Shown here in pieces: positions 52,055 to 61,296 of a DNA stretch of 64,000 nt. The first letter of the stretch is position 1. Each line of letters begins with the position of its first letter. The position numbers and the translations under genes were made by a program. Under the pieces are notes generated by a model. It saw only the letters and a program-made list of their open reading frames with translations. It searched no databases and was not told where the DNA came from. The DNA is from a candidate division Hyd24-12 bacterium UBA5074 (GTDB taxonomy: Bacteria; Fermentibacterota; Fermentibacteria; Fermentibacterales; Fermentibacteraceae): the NCBI GenBank assembly GCA_002414865.1, contig DIAQ01000033.1:26851-90850 (forward strand), in the 5' to 3' direction.

Positions 52055-53382
52055 ACTTCACCCTCGGCGACCTCGCGCTTTTTTCCGGCGGGGTCATGAG
52101 CGGGTCCGACAGGGCTCTCTCGCAGGCGGTGACGGACTCCAGGAAGGCTTTTCCCGGCTCGGTGTTCTTCGCTCTGAGAGGCTCGAGGGCGGACGGGCAC
52201 GAGTTCGTCTCCGGAGCGCTCGCCCTGGGAGCCGCAGCCGTGGTCTCACGCGGGGAGGCTCTCGAAGGCACCGTGCGCGTCGCCTCTGTGGAGAAGGCCC
52301 TGCTCGACTGCGCCTCCGGCATGCGCTCCAGGATGGAGTTCCCGGTGGTGGCCGTGACAGGATCGAGCGGGAAGACCACCACGCGCGAGATGATCCGCCT
52401 GGCCCTCTCGCCTCGCTACAGGGCCGGCGCCAGCCCGGGGAATCTCAACAACTCCATCGGGCTTCCGCTCTCGCTGCTGAACCTGGACCCGTCCTGCGAC
52501 GCCGCCGTTGTCGAGCTGGGCATGAACGCCCCGGGCGAGTTGACCCTGCTGGGCGGGATCGCGCGTCCGGACGTCACGGTGATAACCAACATCGGCACAG
52601 CCCACATCGAGTTCCTCGGATCAAGGGAGGGCATCGCCGCGGCCAAGGCGGAGCTCCTGGCGCAGACGGCGGAGGGCGGTCTCTGTGTGATACCTTCCGG
52701 CGAGCCGCTGCTCGATGAAGCGGCCGCCTCGAGAGGTCTCAGGATCCTGAGGCACGGGCCCGGCGGAGACGCCTGGCTGGATTCCTCGGGCCCGGTCCCT
52801 GTGGCGATGCCGTGGGGGCTCCCTGTGCGGCTGCGGATGCCGGGTCTCCACAATTGCGGGAACGCAGTCTGTGCAGCTCTGACCGCATCGGGGCTGGGAA
52901 TCCCGGCCGGCCGGGCCCTCGAGGCCTTGAGCTCTCTGGAGCCCTTGGAAGGCAGGGGGAGCGTCTTCGAGGCAGGCCGGTTCAGGGTGATAGACGAGAG
53001 CTACAACGCCAATCCCGAATCCATGCGAGCCTGCCTGTCCACGCTCGCCGGGATGCCAGGGAACAAGGCCGCGGTCCTTGGGGACATGCTGGAGCTGGGC
53101 CCGCGCTCAGCGGCAGAGCACGAGGAGCTTCTGCGCTCGGCGGACCTACTCGGCCTGACAGCCCTCGTGCTGGTGGGCGACGGCATGGCGTCGGCCTCCC
53201 CTGCGGCATCCAGGACCAGGGTCCTGCTCGCGCACGACTGGCAGGGCGCCCTGGAGCAGCTCGGAAGGATCGGAGGCGAGCTGACGCTGCTCGTGAAGGG
53301 CAGCCATTCCATCGGGCTCGAGAGCCTTGTCGAGGCTCTGCGGACGGAGGGGAAATGCTGTACTGGCTGCTGTATCCGCTGA
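52051..53382 (+). CDS. murF: UDP-MurNAc-pentapeptide synthetase (D-Ala-D-Ala adding)
   Basis: MurF ligates D-Ala-D-Ala to the tripeptide precursor. The 443-residue ligase has VTDSRKAFPGSVFFAL, the ATP loop VTGSSGKTTTREMI, NNSIGLPLSLL, ELGMNAPGEL and the C-terminal VIDESYNANPESM. The ddl gene that makes D-Ala-D-Ala is not in the cluster. It overlaps mraY by 28 bp. Confidence 0.96.
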   Translation: MNFTLGDLALFSGGVMSGSDRALSQAVTDSRKAFPGSVFFALRGSRADGHEFVSGALALGAAAVVSRGEALEGTVRVASVEKALLDCASGMRSRMEFPVVAVTGSSGKTTTREMIRLALSPRYRAGASPGNLNNSIGLPLSLLNLDPSCDAAVVELGMNAPGELTLLGGIARPDVTVITNIGTAHIEFLGSREGIAAAKAELLAQTAEGGLCVIPSGEPLLDEAAASRGLRILRHGPGGDAWLDSSGPVPVAMPWGLPVRLRMPGLHNCGNAVCAALTASGLGIPAGRALEALSSLEPLEGRGSVFEAGRFRVIDESYNANPESMRACLSTLAGMPGNKAAVLGDMLELGPRSAAEHEELLRSADLLGLTALVLVGDGMASASPAASRTRVLLAHDWQGALEQLGRIGGELTLLVKGSHSIGLESLVEALRTEGKCCTGCCIR

Positions 53383-54509
53383 GGGACAGCATCTCTCTAT
53401 TCAACCTGTTCGGGTACATCACCTTCAGGGCAGCCTATGCGACAGTTACCGCCCTGCTGATAGCGTTCTTCATCGGCCCCGTCATCATCAGGTTCCTCAG
53501 GAAGAGGCAGATCGGGCAGCACGAGAGAAGCGACGGCCCCGGCACCCATCTCGTCAAGGAGGGCACTCCCACGATGGGAGGGCTGATCATCCTGCTCTCG
53601 GTGATCGTGCCCACCCTCCTCTGGGGCAGGCTCGACAACCAGTACCTGCTGCTCGTGCTCGTGAGCACCGTTTGGATGGGCCTCATAGGGCTCCTGGACG
53701 ACTATCTGAAGGTCATGAGACACTGCTCGAAGGGTCTCATCGGGAGATACAAGCTGATAGGACAGTTCGCACTCGGCCTCGCTGTCGGCTGCTGGCTGTA
53801 CTTCGCGCCGCTCGCGGGGAACGCCTCGCCCGGACCCGGTGTCGCCCCGGGCATCCACACCGTGGACCTCGAGCAGGGCGAGACCTCGATCTCCCCGAGC
53901 GAGACGACGGTGCCGTTCGTGAAGCAGGCTCGGATCGACTTCGGCATCCTCTACATCGCCTTCGTGGCCCTGGTGCTGGCCGGTACCTCGAATGCGGTCA
54001 ACCTCACCGACGGCCTGGACGGGCTCGCCACGGGGACGAGCCTGGTCTCCATCATGACATTCGGAGTGATGGCCTACCTGCTGGGGAATGCGCGTTTCGC
54101 GTCCTATCTGCAGTTCCCGTTCCTGCTGGGGGCGGGGGAGCTCGCCGTGTTCGCCGGGGCCGCCGCAGGGGCGTGCCTCGGATTCCTCTGGTTCAATGCG
54201 CCTCCCGCATCGGTCTTCATGGGCGATACGGGGTCGCTGGCGCTCGGCGGCGCCATCGGGGCTCTGGCCGTGGCGACCAAGAGCGAGCTCCTGCTGGCGA
54301 TCGTGGGCGGGATCTTCGTGATCGAGGTGCTGAGCGTGACGATCCAGGTGGGCCACTTCAGGCGCACCGGGCGCCGCATCTTCAGGATGGCCCCCATCCA
54401 CCATCATTTCGAGCTCCTCGGATGGTCCGAGAGCAAGGTCGTCATAAGGTTCTGGATCGTGGCCGCTCTGCTCGGACTGCTCGGGCTGAGCACGCTCAAG
54501 ATCCGATAG
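53355..54509 (+). CDS. mraY: Phospho-MurNAc-pentapeptide translocase (lipid I synthase)
   Basis: MraY transfers phospho-MurNAc-pentapeptide to undecaprenyl phosphate. The 384-residue membrane enzyme has about ten helices and the signature GTPTMGGLIIL. The catalytic aspartates are in GLLDDYLKV and NAVNLTDGLDGLA, with FMGDTGSLALGG and the HHHFE motif (APIHHHFELLGW). A periplasmic loop of about 40 residues (PGPGVAPGIHTVDLEQGE...) is longer than usual. GGAGGGG precedes the ATG. Confidence 0.96.
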   Translation: MLYWLLYPLRDSISLFNLFGYITFRAAYATVTALLIAFFIGPVIIRFLRKRQIGQHERSDGPGTHLVKEGTPTMGGLIILLSVIVPTLLWGRLDNQYLLLVLVSTVWMGLIGLLDDYLKVMRHCSKGLIGRYKLIGQFALGLAVGCWLYFAPLAGNASPGPGVAPGIHTVDLEQGETSISPSETTVPFVKQARIDFGILYIAFVALVLAGTSNAVNLTDGLDGLATGTSLVSIMTFGVMAYLLGNARFASYLQFPFLLGAGELAVFAGAAAGACLGFLWFNAPPASVFMGDTGSLALGGAIGALAVATKSELLLAIVGGIFVIEVLSVTIQVGHFRRTGRRIFRMAPIHHHFELLGWSESKVVIRFWIVAALLGLLGLSTLKIR

Positions 54510-54518
54510 GAAGAAGCG

Positions 54519-55862
54519 ATGCCTCGATACTGGACCGAGGGGGAGGGCAGGAGGGTCGGAGTCGCCGGGCTCGGGAAGAGCGGCAGGGCGGCGGCACGCC
54601 TCCTCGCCGGGAAAGGCTTCACCGTCATCGGATACGACGACAACCCCGCTGTCGAGCCCTGCGAGTGCTGCTCGGAGAACTACATCGGGGGAGGCGGCTT
54701 CGAAGCGCTCCCGACCCTCGAGGGGATAGTCCTCTCGCCGGGGATCGGCCCTTCGGCTCCCATCCCGGCGGCCGCGGCCGCGGCGGGGCTCCCCGTCATA
54801 GGCGAGATCGAGCTGGCGTTCCGCAACACCCAGGTCCCGATCCTCGCGGTCACCGGATCCAACGGGAAGACCACAACGGCCGAATGGACAGGCTTCATCC
54901 TGAGGAAGGCCGGCCTGCGGGCGGTGGTCGCGGGGAACGTCGGCTACCCCTTCACAGCGGCGGTGCTCGATCATCCCAGCCTGGACTGGTTCGTGCTGGA
55001 GGTCAGCAGCTACCAGCTGGAGACCATCGACAAGTTCAGGCCCGCCGGAGCGGCGGTGCTCAACCTGACCCCCGACCACCTCCAGCGGCACGGGAACATG
55101 GAGGGCTATCGGAACGCCAAGGCCCGCATCTTCATGAATCAGCACTCCGAGGATCTGGCAATCCTGAACGCGGATGACCCGGAATCGGCTCCGCTCCTCG
55201 GGCTGGCCCGCGGCATCGAAGGGCTCTTCAGCCTGTCGAGGAGCGTGGAGACCGGCGCATTCCTGGAGGACGGGCAGATCATCCAGGCCTGGGGAGGGGA
55301 GAGGACGGCGCTGCTCCCGGCATCGGGGATCTCCATCCCGGGACTGCACAACGTCGCCAACGCCCTCGCGTCGATCTGCCTCGCGGCGCGCACGGGGATC
55401 CCGGGCTCCGCGATGCTCGAAGGCCTGAAGACATTCCCAGGGGTGGCGCACAGGATAGAGCGGATCAGGTCCCTGGGCGGCGTCGAGTGGGTGAACGACT
55501 CCAAGTCGACCAATCAGGACTCTCTCAGAGTGGCGCTCGAGAGCTTCGGTGCGAGAGTCATCCTCATCGCCGGGGGGCTCTCAAAGGGCACCGACTACGG
55601 CTCGCTCAGGGCGCTGGTAGCTGAGAAGGTGCGGCATCTGGTGCTCATCGGGAGCGCTGCGGAGGAACTCGCCGAAGCCTGGGAAGGAGCCGCTCCCGTG
55701 ACGCGCGCCGGAGACCTCGCCAGGGCGGTGGGAGTCTGCCGCGAGCTGGCCGGTCCAGGAGACACCGTGCTCCTCTCTCCCGCCTGCGCCAGCTTCGACC
55801 AGTACAGGAACTTCGAGGAGCGTGGAGATCACTTCCGCAGGCTCGTGGAGGAGCTTTCCTGA
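54519..55862 (+). CDS. murD: UDP-MurNAc-L-Ala:D-Glu ligase
   Basis: MurD adds D-glutamate to UDP-MurNAc-L-Ala. The 447-residue protein has the N-terminal Rossmann fold GVAGLGKSGRAAARLL, ILSP-type VLSPGIGPSAP, ATP loop VTGSNGKTTTAEW, EVSSYQLETI, NLTPDHLQRH and WVNDSKSTNQDS. It is 9 nt after mraY, and its TGA shares one base with the ftsW ATG. Confidence 0.96.
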   Translation: MPRYWTEGEGRRVGVAGLGKSGRAAARLLAGKGFTVIGYDDNPAVEPCECCSENYIGGGGFEALPTLEGIVLSPGIGPSAPIPAAAAAAGLPVIGEIELAFRNTQVPILAVTGSNGKTTTAEWTGFILRKAGLRAVVAGNVGYPFTAAVLDHPSLDWFVLEVSSYQLETIDKFRPAGAAVLNLTPDHLQRHGNMEGYRNAKARIFMNQHSEDLAILNADDPESAPLLGLARGIEGLFSLSRSVETGAFLEDGQIIQAWGGERTALLPASGISIPGLHNVANALASICLAARTGIPGSAMLEGLKTFPGVAHRIERIRSLGGVEWVNDSKSTNQDSLRVALESFGARVILIAGGLSKGTDYGSLRALVAEKVRHLVLIGSAAEELAEAWEGAAPVTRAGDLARAVGVCRELAGPGDTVLLSPACASFDQYRNFEERGDHFRRLVEELS

Positions 55863-56965
55863 TGCGGATCCGGGTGAGCTCCGACGGGCGCGCGCTGATC
55901 TTCCTCACGGCGGGCCTGCTCGTGGCCGGGGCGATGGCGGTGCTCTCCGCCAGCTCGTTCGCGGCCATGAAGACCTTCGGGAACACCCATCAGTACTTCG
56001 TCGGGCACCTCGTCAGGGTCCTGATCGGCATACTCTGCGCCCTTGCAGCCTGGAGGATCCCCCTCTCGGCGTGGAGGCTCGTCTCGGTCCCGCTCTATCT
56101 GGTCTCGGTCCTGCTAGTGCTCCTGACCGCCATACCGGGCTTCCCGCTCGCCCCGGCGGTGAACGGGTCGAGCCGCTGGCTGGTCCTGGGTTCCTTCAGG
56201 ATCATGCCGTCCGACCTCGTCAGGTTCTCGTACATCCTGATGATATCTACACTCACTGCAAGAGGTTTCATTGCGCCGAGGAAGTTCTCAGGCGTCCTCT
56301 TCACGGCCGGTACCGCCCTGCTCCCGGCAGCCCTGGTGATACTGCAGCCCGACTTCGCGGGAGCCGCCTACCTGCTCGTCATGATGGTGGTGATGCTGTA
56401 CTTCGCCGAGTCCAGATTCAGGCACATGGCGGTCCTGTTCGTCGCTCTCGCCTGCCTCGGAGCCGCCTTCGTCCTGACCTCGGGATACAGGGTCGAGCGA
56501 GTCCGTGGCTGGCTGGACCAGGAGGCCGGCATCCAGGAGGAGAATTTCCAGCCGCAGCAGGCCTGCATTGCGATAGGCAGCGGAGGCCTCCTGGGGAGGG
56601 GGCTCGGCAGGGGGAGGCAGCAGAGGGGCTTCCTGCCCGAGGCATTCTCTGATTTCATCCTCGCGGTGATCGGCGAGGAGACCGGGTTCGTCGGGACCAC
56701 GGTCCTGATATCAGCCTTCATCGCCCTCGCTCTGCTGGGATGGAGGATCGCCGAAAGGGCTGATGACACCTTCGGCTCGCTGGCCGCGGCGGGGCTGACC
56801 GCTTCCATCGCCATCGGAGCCCTGCTCAACATCGGTGTTGCCACGAGGCTCCTCCCAACCACGGGGATGACTCTCCCGCTGATCTCGTGGGGCGGCACGA
56901 GCATCTTCATGACGCTTGCCGGGATCGGCGTGATCGCCAGGATCTCGGGGGGCAAGGCGTCGTGA
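55862..56965 (+). CDS. ftsW: Septal peptidoglycan polymerase FtsW (SEDS family)
   Basis: FtsW is the lipid II glycosyltransferase partner of FtsI. The 367-residue protein has about ten helices and SEDS markers: NGSSRWLVLGSFRIMPSDLVR, the long loop GWLDQEAGIQEENFQPQQACIAIGSGGLLGRGLGRG, FLPEAFSDFILAVIGEETGF and the closing MTLPLISWGGTS. The usual Gln-rich QxxxSL motif reads QPQQACIAI, a mild variation. Coupled to murG by GTGA. Confidence 0.95.
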   Translation: MRIRVSSDGRALIFLTAGLLVAGAMAVLSASSFAAMKTFGNTHQYFVGHLVRVLIGILCALAAWRIPLSAWRLVSVPLYLVSVLLVLLTAIPGFPLAPAVNGSSRWLVLGSFRIMPSDLVRFSYILMISTLTARGFIAPRKFSGVLFTAGTALLPAALVILQPDFAGAAYLLVMMVVMLYFAESRFRHMAVLFVALACLGAAFVLTSGYRVERVRGWLDQEAGIQEENFQPQQACIAIGSGGLLGRGLGRGRQQRGFLPEAFSDFILAVIGEETGFVGTTVLISAFIALALLGWRIAERADDTFGSLAAAGLTASIAIGALLNIGVATRLLPTTGMTLPLISWGGTSIFMTLAGIGVIARISGGKAS

Positions 56966-58041
56966 GGCTTCTGCTGGCGGGAGGGGGCACGGGAGGGCAC
57001 ATAGCGCCCGCGCTGGCCGTGGCGGAGGCCCTCGAGAGGGACTTCCCGGGCGTGGAGATACTCTTCGCAGCGACGCCGAGGCCGGTCGATGCGGCCATGT
57101 ACGCAGCGCAGGCCTCGAGGCTCAGGATCCTCGATCCCCCGAGGCTTGATGGAGGCATGGCGGCCAAGCTTCTCCTGCCCCTGAGGGCCTCGTCCGCCCT
57201 CTCGGCGGCGCACAGAGTGGTCTCCGGCTTCCGCCCCGACGCCGTCCTCGCCACAGGAGGTTACTCGTCTTTCTTCTGCGTCCTGGCGGGATGGCTGGAC
57301 GGGGTGCCCGTCCTGGTCCACGAATCGAACGCCGTGCCCGGGATGGCCAATCGCAGGGCCGCCCGCTTCGCGCGGAAGGCGCTCGTCGGATTCGAATCGG
57401 CTTCGAGCGCCTTCGGGCGCAAGGCGATTTTCACGGGCAATCCTGTCAGGCCCTCGCTGGTGCCGGTCGATGCCGGCGCGGCCAGGGCTTCCATGGGCCT
57501 GGACCCGGCCGTTCCCGTGGTCCTCGTGCTGGGAGGCAGCCAGGGGGCTTCCGCCCTGAACGACCTGGCCCTCGCAGGTGCGGGGGGCGAGGTCCAGATA
57601 ATCCTCCAGTGCGGCGAGCGGGATGCAGCGAGGGTCTCGACCCGGTCATCCGGTCTCGGCTCCTTCGTCGTGACGCCGTTCGCGACCGATCCCGCCCCGC
57701 TCTACTCGGCCGCCGATTTCTGCGTCGCGCGCGCCGGTGCGATGACGATCGCCGAACTCTCGAGGTTCGGGCTGCCCTGCATCCTGGTCCCGTACCCCCA
57801 CGCCGCGGGCGACCACCAGACTGCAAACGCCGCCGAAGTCGAACGGGCGGGCGGCGGCCTGCTCCGGCCCGAAGCCTCCCTGGACGCCGTGGCGCTCTGG
57901 GCGGAGATAGGCTCGATCATTTCGGACCGCGGCAGACTGGCTTCGATGTCCTCGGCCATGAAGGCGATGTCTCCCGGCGACCCGGCCGGACTCGTCGCGA
58001 AGCTCCTGGTCGGAGAGGCGGGAGGTTCCCCGAAGTCATGA
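56962..58041 (+). CDS. murG: Lipid II synthase (MurG GlcNAc transferase)
   Basis: MurG adds GlcNAc to lipid I on the cytoplasmic membrane face. The 359-residue GT28 enzyme has the N-terminal LLAGGGTGGHIAPALAVAEAL, GGYSSFFCVLAG, VLVHESNAVPGMANR, the C-domain GGSQGASALND and the UDP-binding VARAGAMTIAELSRFGLPCILVPYPHAAGDHQ. GTG start on the ftsW stop; ATGA overlap with murC. Confidence 0.96.
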   Translation: MRLLLAGGGTGGHIAPALAVAEALERDFPGVEILFAATPRPVDAAMYAAQASRLRILDPPRLDGGMAAKLLLPLRASSALSAAHRVVSGFRPDAVLATGGYSSFFCVLAGWLDGVPVLVHESNAVPGMANRRAARFARKALVGFESASSAFGRKAIFTGNPVRPSLVPVDAGAARASMGLDPAVPVVLVLGGSQGASALNDLALAGAGGEVQIILQCGERDAARVSTRSSGLGSFVVTPFATDPAPLYSAADFCVARAGAMTIAELSRFGLPCILVPYPHAAGDHQTANAAEVERAGGGLLRPEASLDAVALWAEIGSIISDRGRLASMSSAMKAMSPGDPAGLVAKLLVGEAGGSPKS

Positions 58042-59354
58042 GAGCTCATCTGGTGGGCATTTCGGGAAGCGGCATGAGCGGCCTCGCAGCGTGGCTCGCC
58101 GCTCTGGGATGGGAAGTCGACGGCTGCGACAGGAGCCCGGGAGGCGACAGGCATCTCGCGGAGCTCGGGATAGAAGTGGAGAGGGGCCACTCCTCCGGGC
58201 ACGTCGAGGGCGCCTCGCTGGTCATCCATTCGGCTGCGGTCGACACGGGCTGTGCAGAGCTGGAGAGCGCCAGGAAGCTGGGCGCCAGGGTTCTGAGGAG
58301 GGGGGAGGCCCTCGCAGATCTCTGCGCCGGGAGGCGGGTGCTCGCGGTGGCGGGGGCGCACGGCAAGACCACCACCACGGCGATCACAGGCTGGATACTC
58401 CAGCAGCTCGGCCTCGACCCGCTGGTCCTCGCCGGAGGACGGGTCAGGGGCTGGCAGGGCGGCTTCAGAATGGGCTCCGGGGTGGCCGTGATCGAGGCGG
58501 ACGAATACGACAGGGCCTTCCTGAGGCTGCCGCACGAGCTGGCCGCAGTCACCTCCTACGACCTCGAGCACCTCGAGTGCTACGGCGGGCCCGACCAGTT
58601 GCACACCGCATTCCAGATCTTCCTGGAGCTGACAGCTCCCGGAGGTTCCGTAGTCGTGCCTGTCGAGAACAGGGACCTGGCGCACTGGGCTGCGAGGATC
58701 GGCAGGAGGGTGCTGACAGCAGGTCCCGGAGGCGACTGCGACTGCAGGAGCAGGGGCGCTTCCAGCTGGGGAGAGGTCTTCGACGCAGGCGGCGCCACAG
58801 GTCTGCTCCCCGTCCCAGGCCTCCAGAATCTCAGGAACCTGTCCACCGCCATGGCCGCGCTCTCCGCCCTCGGCGTGGGGACGAAGGAGGCCGCGGCCGC
58901 GGTCAGGGGCTTCCCGGGCGTGGGACGCAGGCTGGAGCGGCTGGGAAGGTTCGCCGGGCGGTTGATAATCTCCGACTACGCCCACCATCCCGCCGAGATG
59001 ACCGCATCCCTCGAGGCGCTGCGAAGAGCCTGCGGCGGAGAGAGTCTGGCAGTTGTGTTCGAGCCCCATCTCTACTCCCGCACCGCGAGGCTTGCCGGCG
59101 AGATGGGGACCGCGCTCGGTCTCGCCGACTCCAGCGCCGTGCTCCCGGTCTTCGGCGCCCGCGAGGAGCCGCTCGCGGGGGTCGACAGCTCTCTCGTCGT
59201 ATCAGCCGCGAGGAGGGCCGGGGCCGAATGCTCCGCCTGCCCTCCGGAGGAGGTTCCCGGATTCGTGAGATCCGTCAGCGCCGGAGTCGTCGTCTTCATG
59301 GGAGCGGGGAACAGCGATTCGATCGCCAGGTCCCTGCCGCTGGAGCCCCTGTGA
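58038..59354 (+). CDS. murC: UDP-MurNAc:L-alanine ligase
   Basis: MurC adds L-alanine to UDP-MurNAc, the first peptide step. The 438-residue ligase has HLVGISGSGMSGLA, the ATP loop VAGAHGKTTTTAIT, EADEYDRAFLRL, and the C-domain ISDYAHHPAEMTASL. The family motif around EADESD here reads EADEYD, a known variation. murB, which makes its substrate, is not in this cluster. Coupled to ftsQ by GTGA. Confidence 0.95.
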   Translation: MRAHLVGISGSGMSGLAAWLAALGWEVDGCDRSPGGDRHLAELGIEVERGHSSGHVEGASLVIHSAAVDTGCAELESARKLGARVLRRGEALADLCAGRRVLAVAGAHGKTTTTAITGWILQQLGLDPLVLAGGRVRGWQGGFRMGSGVAVIEADEYDRAFLRLPHELAAVTSYDLEHLECYGGPDQLHTAFQIFLELTAPGGSVVVPVENRDLAHWAARIGRRVLTAGPGGDCDCRSRGASSWGEVFDAGGATGLLPVPGLQNLRNLSTAMAALSALGVGTKEAAAAVRGFPGVGRRLERLGRFAGRLIISDYAHHPAEMTASLEALRRACGGESLAVVFEPHLYSRTARLAGEMGTALGLADSSAVLPVFGAREEPLAGVDSSLVVSAARRAGAECSACPPEEVPGFVRSVSAGVVVFMGAGNSDSIARSLPLEPL

Positions 59355-60046
59355 GGCGCAGAGCGGCGGCATTCCTGGTTTGGGCCTCGGTCGTGCTCGC
59401 CGCGGCGCTCGCCGCCCTCGGCTACAGGTGGCTCGAGCGCAGGGGCGAGTTCGAGCTGAGGAGGGTCCTCGTCTATGGCTGCAGGCCCGCCGATTCGGCC
59501 GAGGTGGCCTCGGCCGTGGAGGGCTGTTTCGGGAGATCCCTCGGGAAGATCGACCCGGAGCAGGTGGCGGAAGCCCTGGAGGGACTCCGCGGGTTCGAGT
59601 CCGCGGCGGTCTGGCGGAGCTGGCCCGATGCGATATGCGCCGAAATCTCCATCGCGAGGCCTGTGCTGGTCCTCCGCTCCGGGAGCTGGGCGTCACCGGT
59701 CTCGGACCGGGGCGAGAACCTGCCGGCCTCCTTCCTCTCGGACACGCTCCCGGTGTTCGACCTCCAGGGCATGCCGGACCCCTCGGTCCTGAGGAGCGCA
59801 GTGGCCTGGGCGGCGCGCGGCGGGGTGCCCGAGGACGCTGCGGCACTGACGATACAGGGAGACTGCATCTCGGCGTTCATGGAGGGGCACGTGCTGCTCC
59901 TGGGAGCGGGCGACTACGAGGAGAGGCTGGCGGTCTACAGGAGAGTGTACGGGGCCGGGCTGATCGGGACTGGCTGGGATGTCATCGATCTCAGGTACGA
60001 AGGCCAGACGGTCCTCAGAAGAAGTGATCAGGGGGTGTCCTCTTGA
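59351..60046 (+). CDS. ftsQ: FtsQ/DivIB-like division protein
   Basis: This 231-residue bitopic membrane protein has one helix (VWASVVLAAALAALGYRWL) and then a POTRA-like domain (FELRRVLVYGCRPADSAEVASAV, ESAAVWRSWPDAICAEISIARP). It ends with the C-terminal beta-domain where FtsQ binds FtsB/FtsL (WDVIDLRYEGQTVLRR). Primary sequence is weakly conserved in the family; position between murC and ftsA supports the call. The stop overlaps the ftsA TTG. Confidence 0.88.
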   Translation: MRRRAAAFLVWASVVLAAALAALGYRWLERRGEFELRRVLVYGCRPADSAEVASAVEGCFGRSLGKIDPEQVAEALEGLRGFESAAVWRSWPDAICAEISIARPVLVLRSGSWASPVSDRGENLPASFLSDTLPVFDLQGMPDPSVLRSAVAWAARGGVPEDAAALTIQGDCISAFMEGHVLLLGAGDYEERLAVYRRVYGAGLIGTGWDVIDLRYEGQTVLRRSDQGVSS

Positions 60047-61284
60047 GCGACAGCCTGCTGGCTGGACTGGATGTGGGGACCAGCAAGGTCTGCTGCGTCA
60101 CCGCGGAGCTGGACGAGTCGGGCGGCCTGACGATCACCGGAGCAGGTCAGGCCCCGGTCGAAGGCTGCCTGCGGGAGGGTGTCCTGCTGGATGTCCCGGG
60201 AGTTGCCGAAGCCATCGAGAAGGCGGTCTCCGAGGCCGAGCAGATAAGCTCCTCGGGAATCGAGAGGGTTTTTGCCGGAGTCAGCGGCGCGCATGTCAGG
60301 GGCTTCAGCGGGACCGGGACCGTGAGCGTAGGTCGCCAGGACGAGGTCGAATCCCGCGGCATAACGATGGAGGACGTAAGGAGAGCCGAAGAGGCGGCGA
60401 AGGCGGTCGGACTGCCTCCCGGCTGCCGGGTGCTGGGCGTGATCAGGCGGGATTACGGGGTGGACGGCTTCGACCGCGTGAGGAAGCCCCCGATAGGCCT
60501 CAGGGCTGAGCAGCTCAGCGCCAGCGTCTATACCGTCATCGCGGATCGCACCGCGGTCAGCAACCTGGAAGCGGCCATAAGATCGGCAGGCCTCGAGGTG
60601 GCTTCCGTCCTCCCATCAGCCCTCGCCACGGGAGCGGCCGTCCTGACCAGGGACGAGATGGAGATGGGAGTCGCCGTCGCGGACATCGGGGCCGGGACGA
60701 CCGATGTCGCCGTCTACAAGTCCGGCTTCCCGGCGCATGTGGGTGTCGTCCCGCTGGGAGGGAACTACATCACCTCCGACCTCCAGGCGCTCCGGATTCC
60801 GCTCGAACAGGCTGAGAAGATCAAGACCGGCTGGGCTGTCGCGTCTCCCGGCCTCGTCGATCCCAACATGAGCAGGAAGGTGCCGATGCTCGGCAACCGG
60901 GGAGTCTTCACCGTCTCGCACTCGGTGGTCTCCCAGGTGGTGGGTCAGAGGGTCGAGGAGATCTTCGAGGGCGTACTCGGAGAGCTTCTCAAGACCGGGA
61001 TCGAGCTTTCGGACCTGCCGGCCGGGCTGGTGCTGTCCGGAGGATCGAGCCGCCTGGCGGGGATCTCGGATGTTGCAGGCCGCGTGACCGGGCTTCCTGT
61101 AGAGCACGGCGTGCCGTCCGGCTTCGAGACTGCGACGGAAATGGTTCTTGCGCCAGAGTATGCGACTTGTGTGGGGCTCCTCGCGCTCGCGCTGGAAGGG
61201 GCTTCCGATTCGAGGAGAAGCAGAGGTAAGGGCCTTTCGAGGCTGTTCTCGTGGCTTTCCGGCGCGGCCGGGAGGCTCCGCTAG
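60043..61284 (+). CDS. ftsA: Cell division protein FtsA
   Basis: FtsA is the actin-like tether of FtsZ to the membrane. The 413-residue protein has the phosphate-1 motif AGLDVGTSKVCCVTAEL, the 1C (SHS2) domain, ADIGAGTTDVAVYKSG, and the adenosine motif VLSGGSSRLAGISD. It ends with a short amphipathic basic helix (GLSRLFSWLSGAAGRLR) for membrane binding. TTG start at 60043 overlaps the ftsQ TGA. Confidence 0.95.
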   Translation: MSDSLLAGLDVGTSKVCCVTAELDESGGLTITGAGQAPVEGCLREGVLLDVPGVAEAIEKAVSEAEQISSSGIERVFAGVSGAHVRGFSGTGTVSVGRQDEVESRGITMEDVRRAEEAAKAVGLPPGCRVLGVIRRDYGVDGFDRVRKPPIGLRAEQLSASVYTVIADRTAVSNLEAAIRSAGLEVASVLPSALATGAAVLTRDEMEMGVAVADIGAGTTDVAVYKSGFPAHVGVVPLGGNYITSDLQALRIPLEQAEKIKTGWAVASPGLVDPNMSRKVPMLGNRGVFTVSHSVVSQVVGQRVEEIFEGVLGELLKTGIELSDLPAGLVLSGGSSRLAGISDVAGRVTGLPVEHGVPSGFETATEMVLAPEYATCVGLLALALEGASDSRRSRGKGLSRLFSWLSGAAGRLR

Positions 61285-61296
61285 AGAGGGGGGACC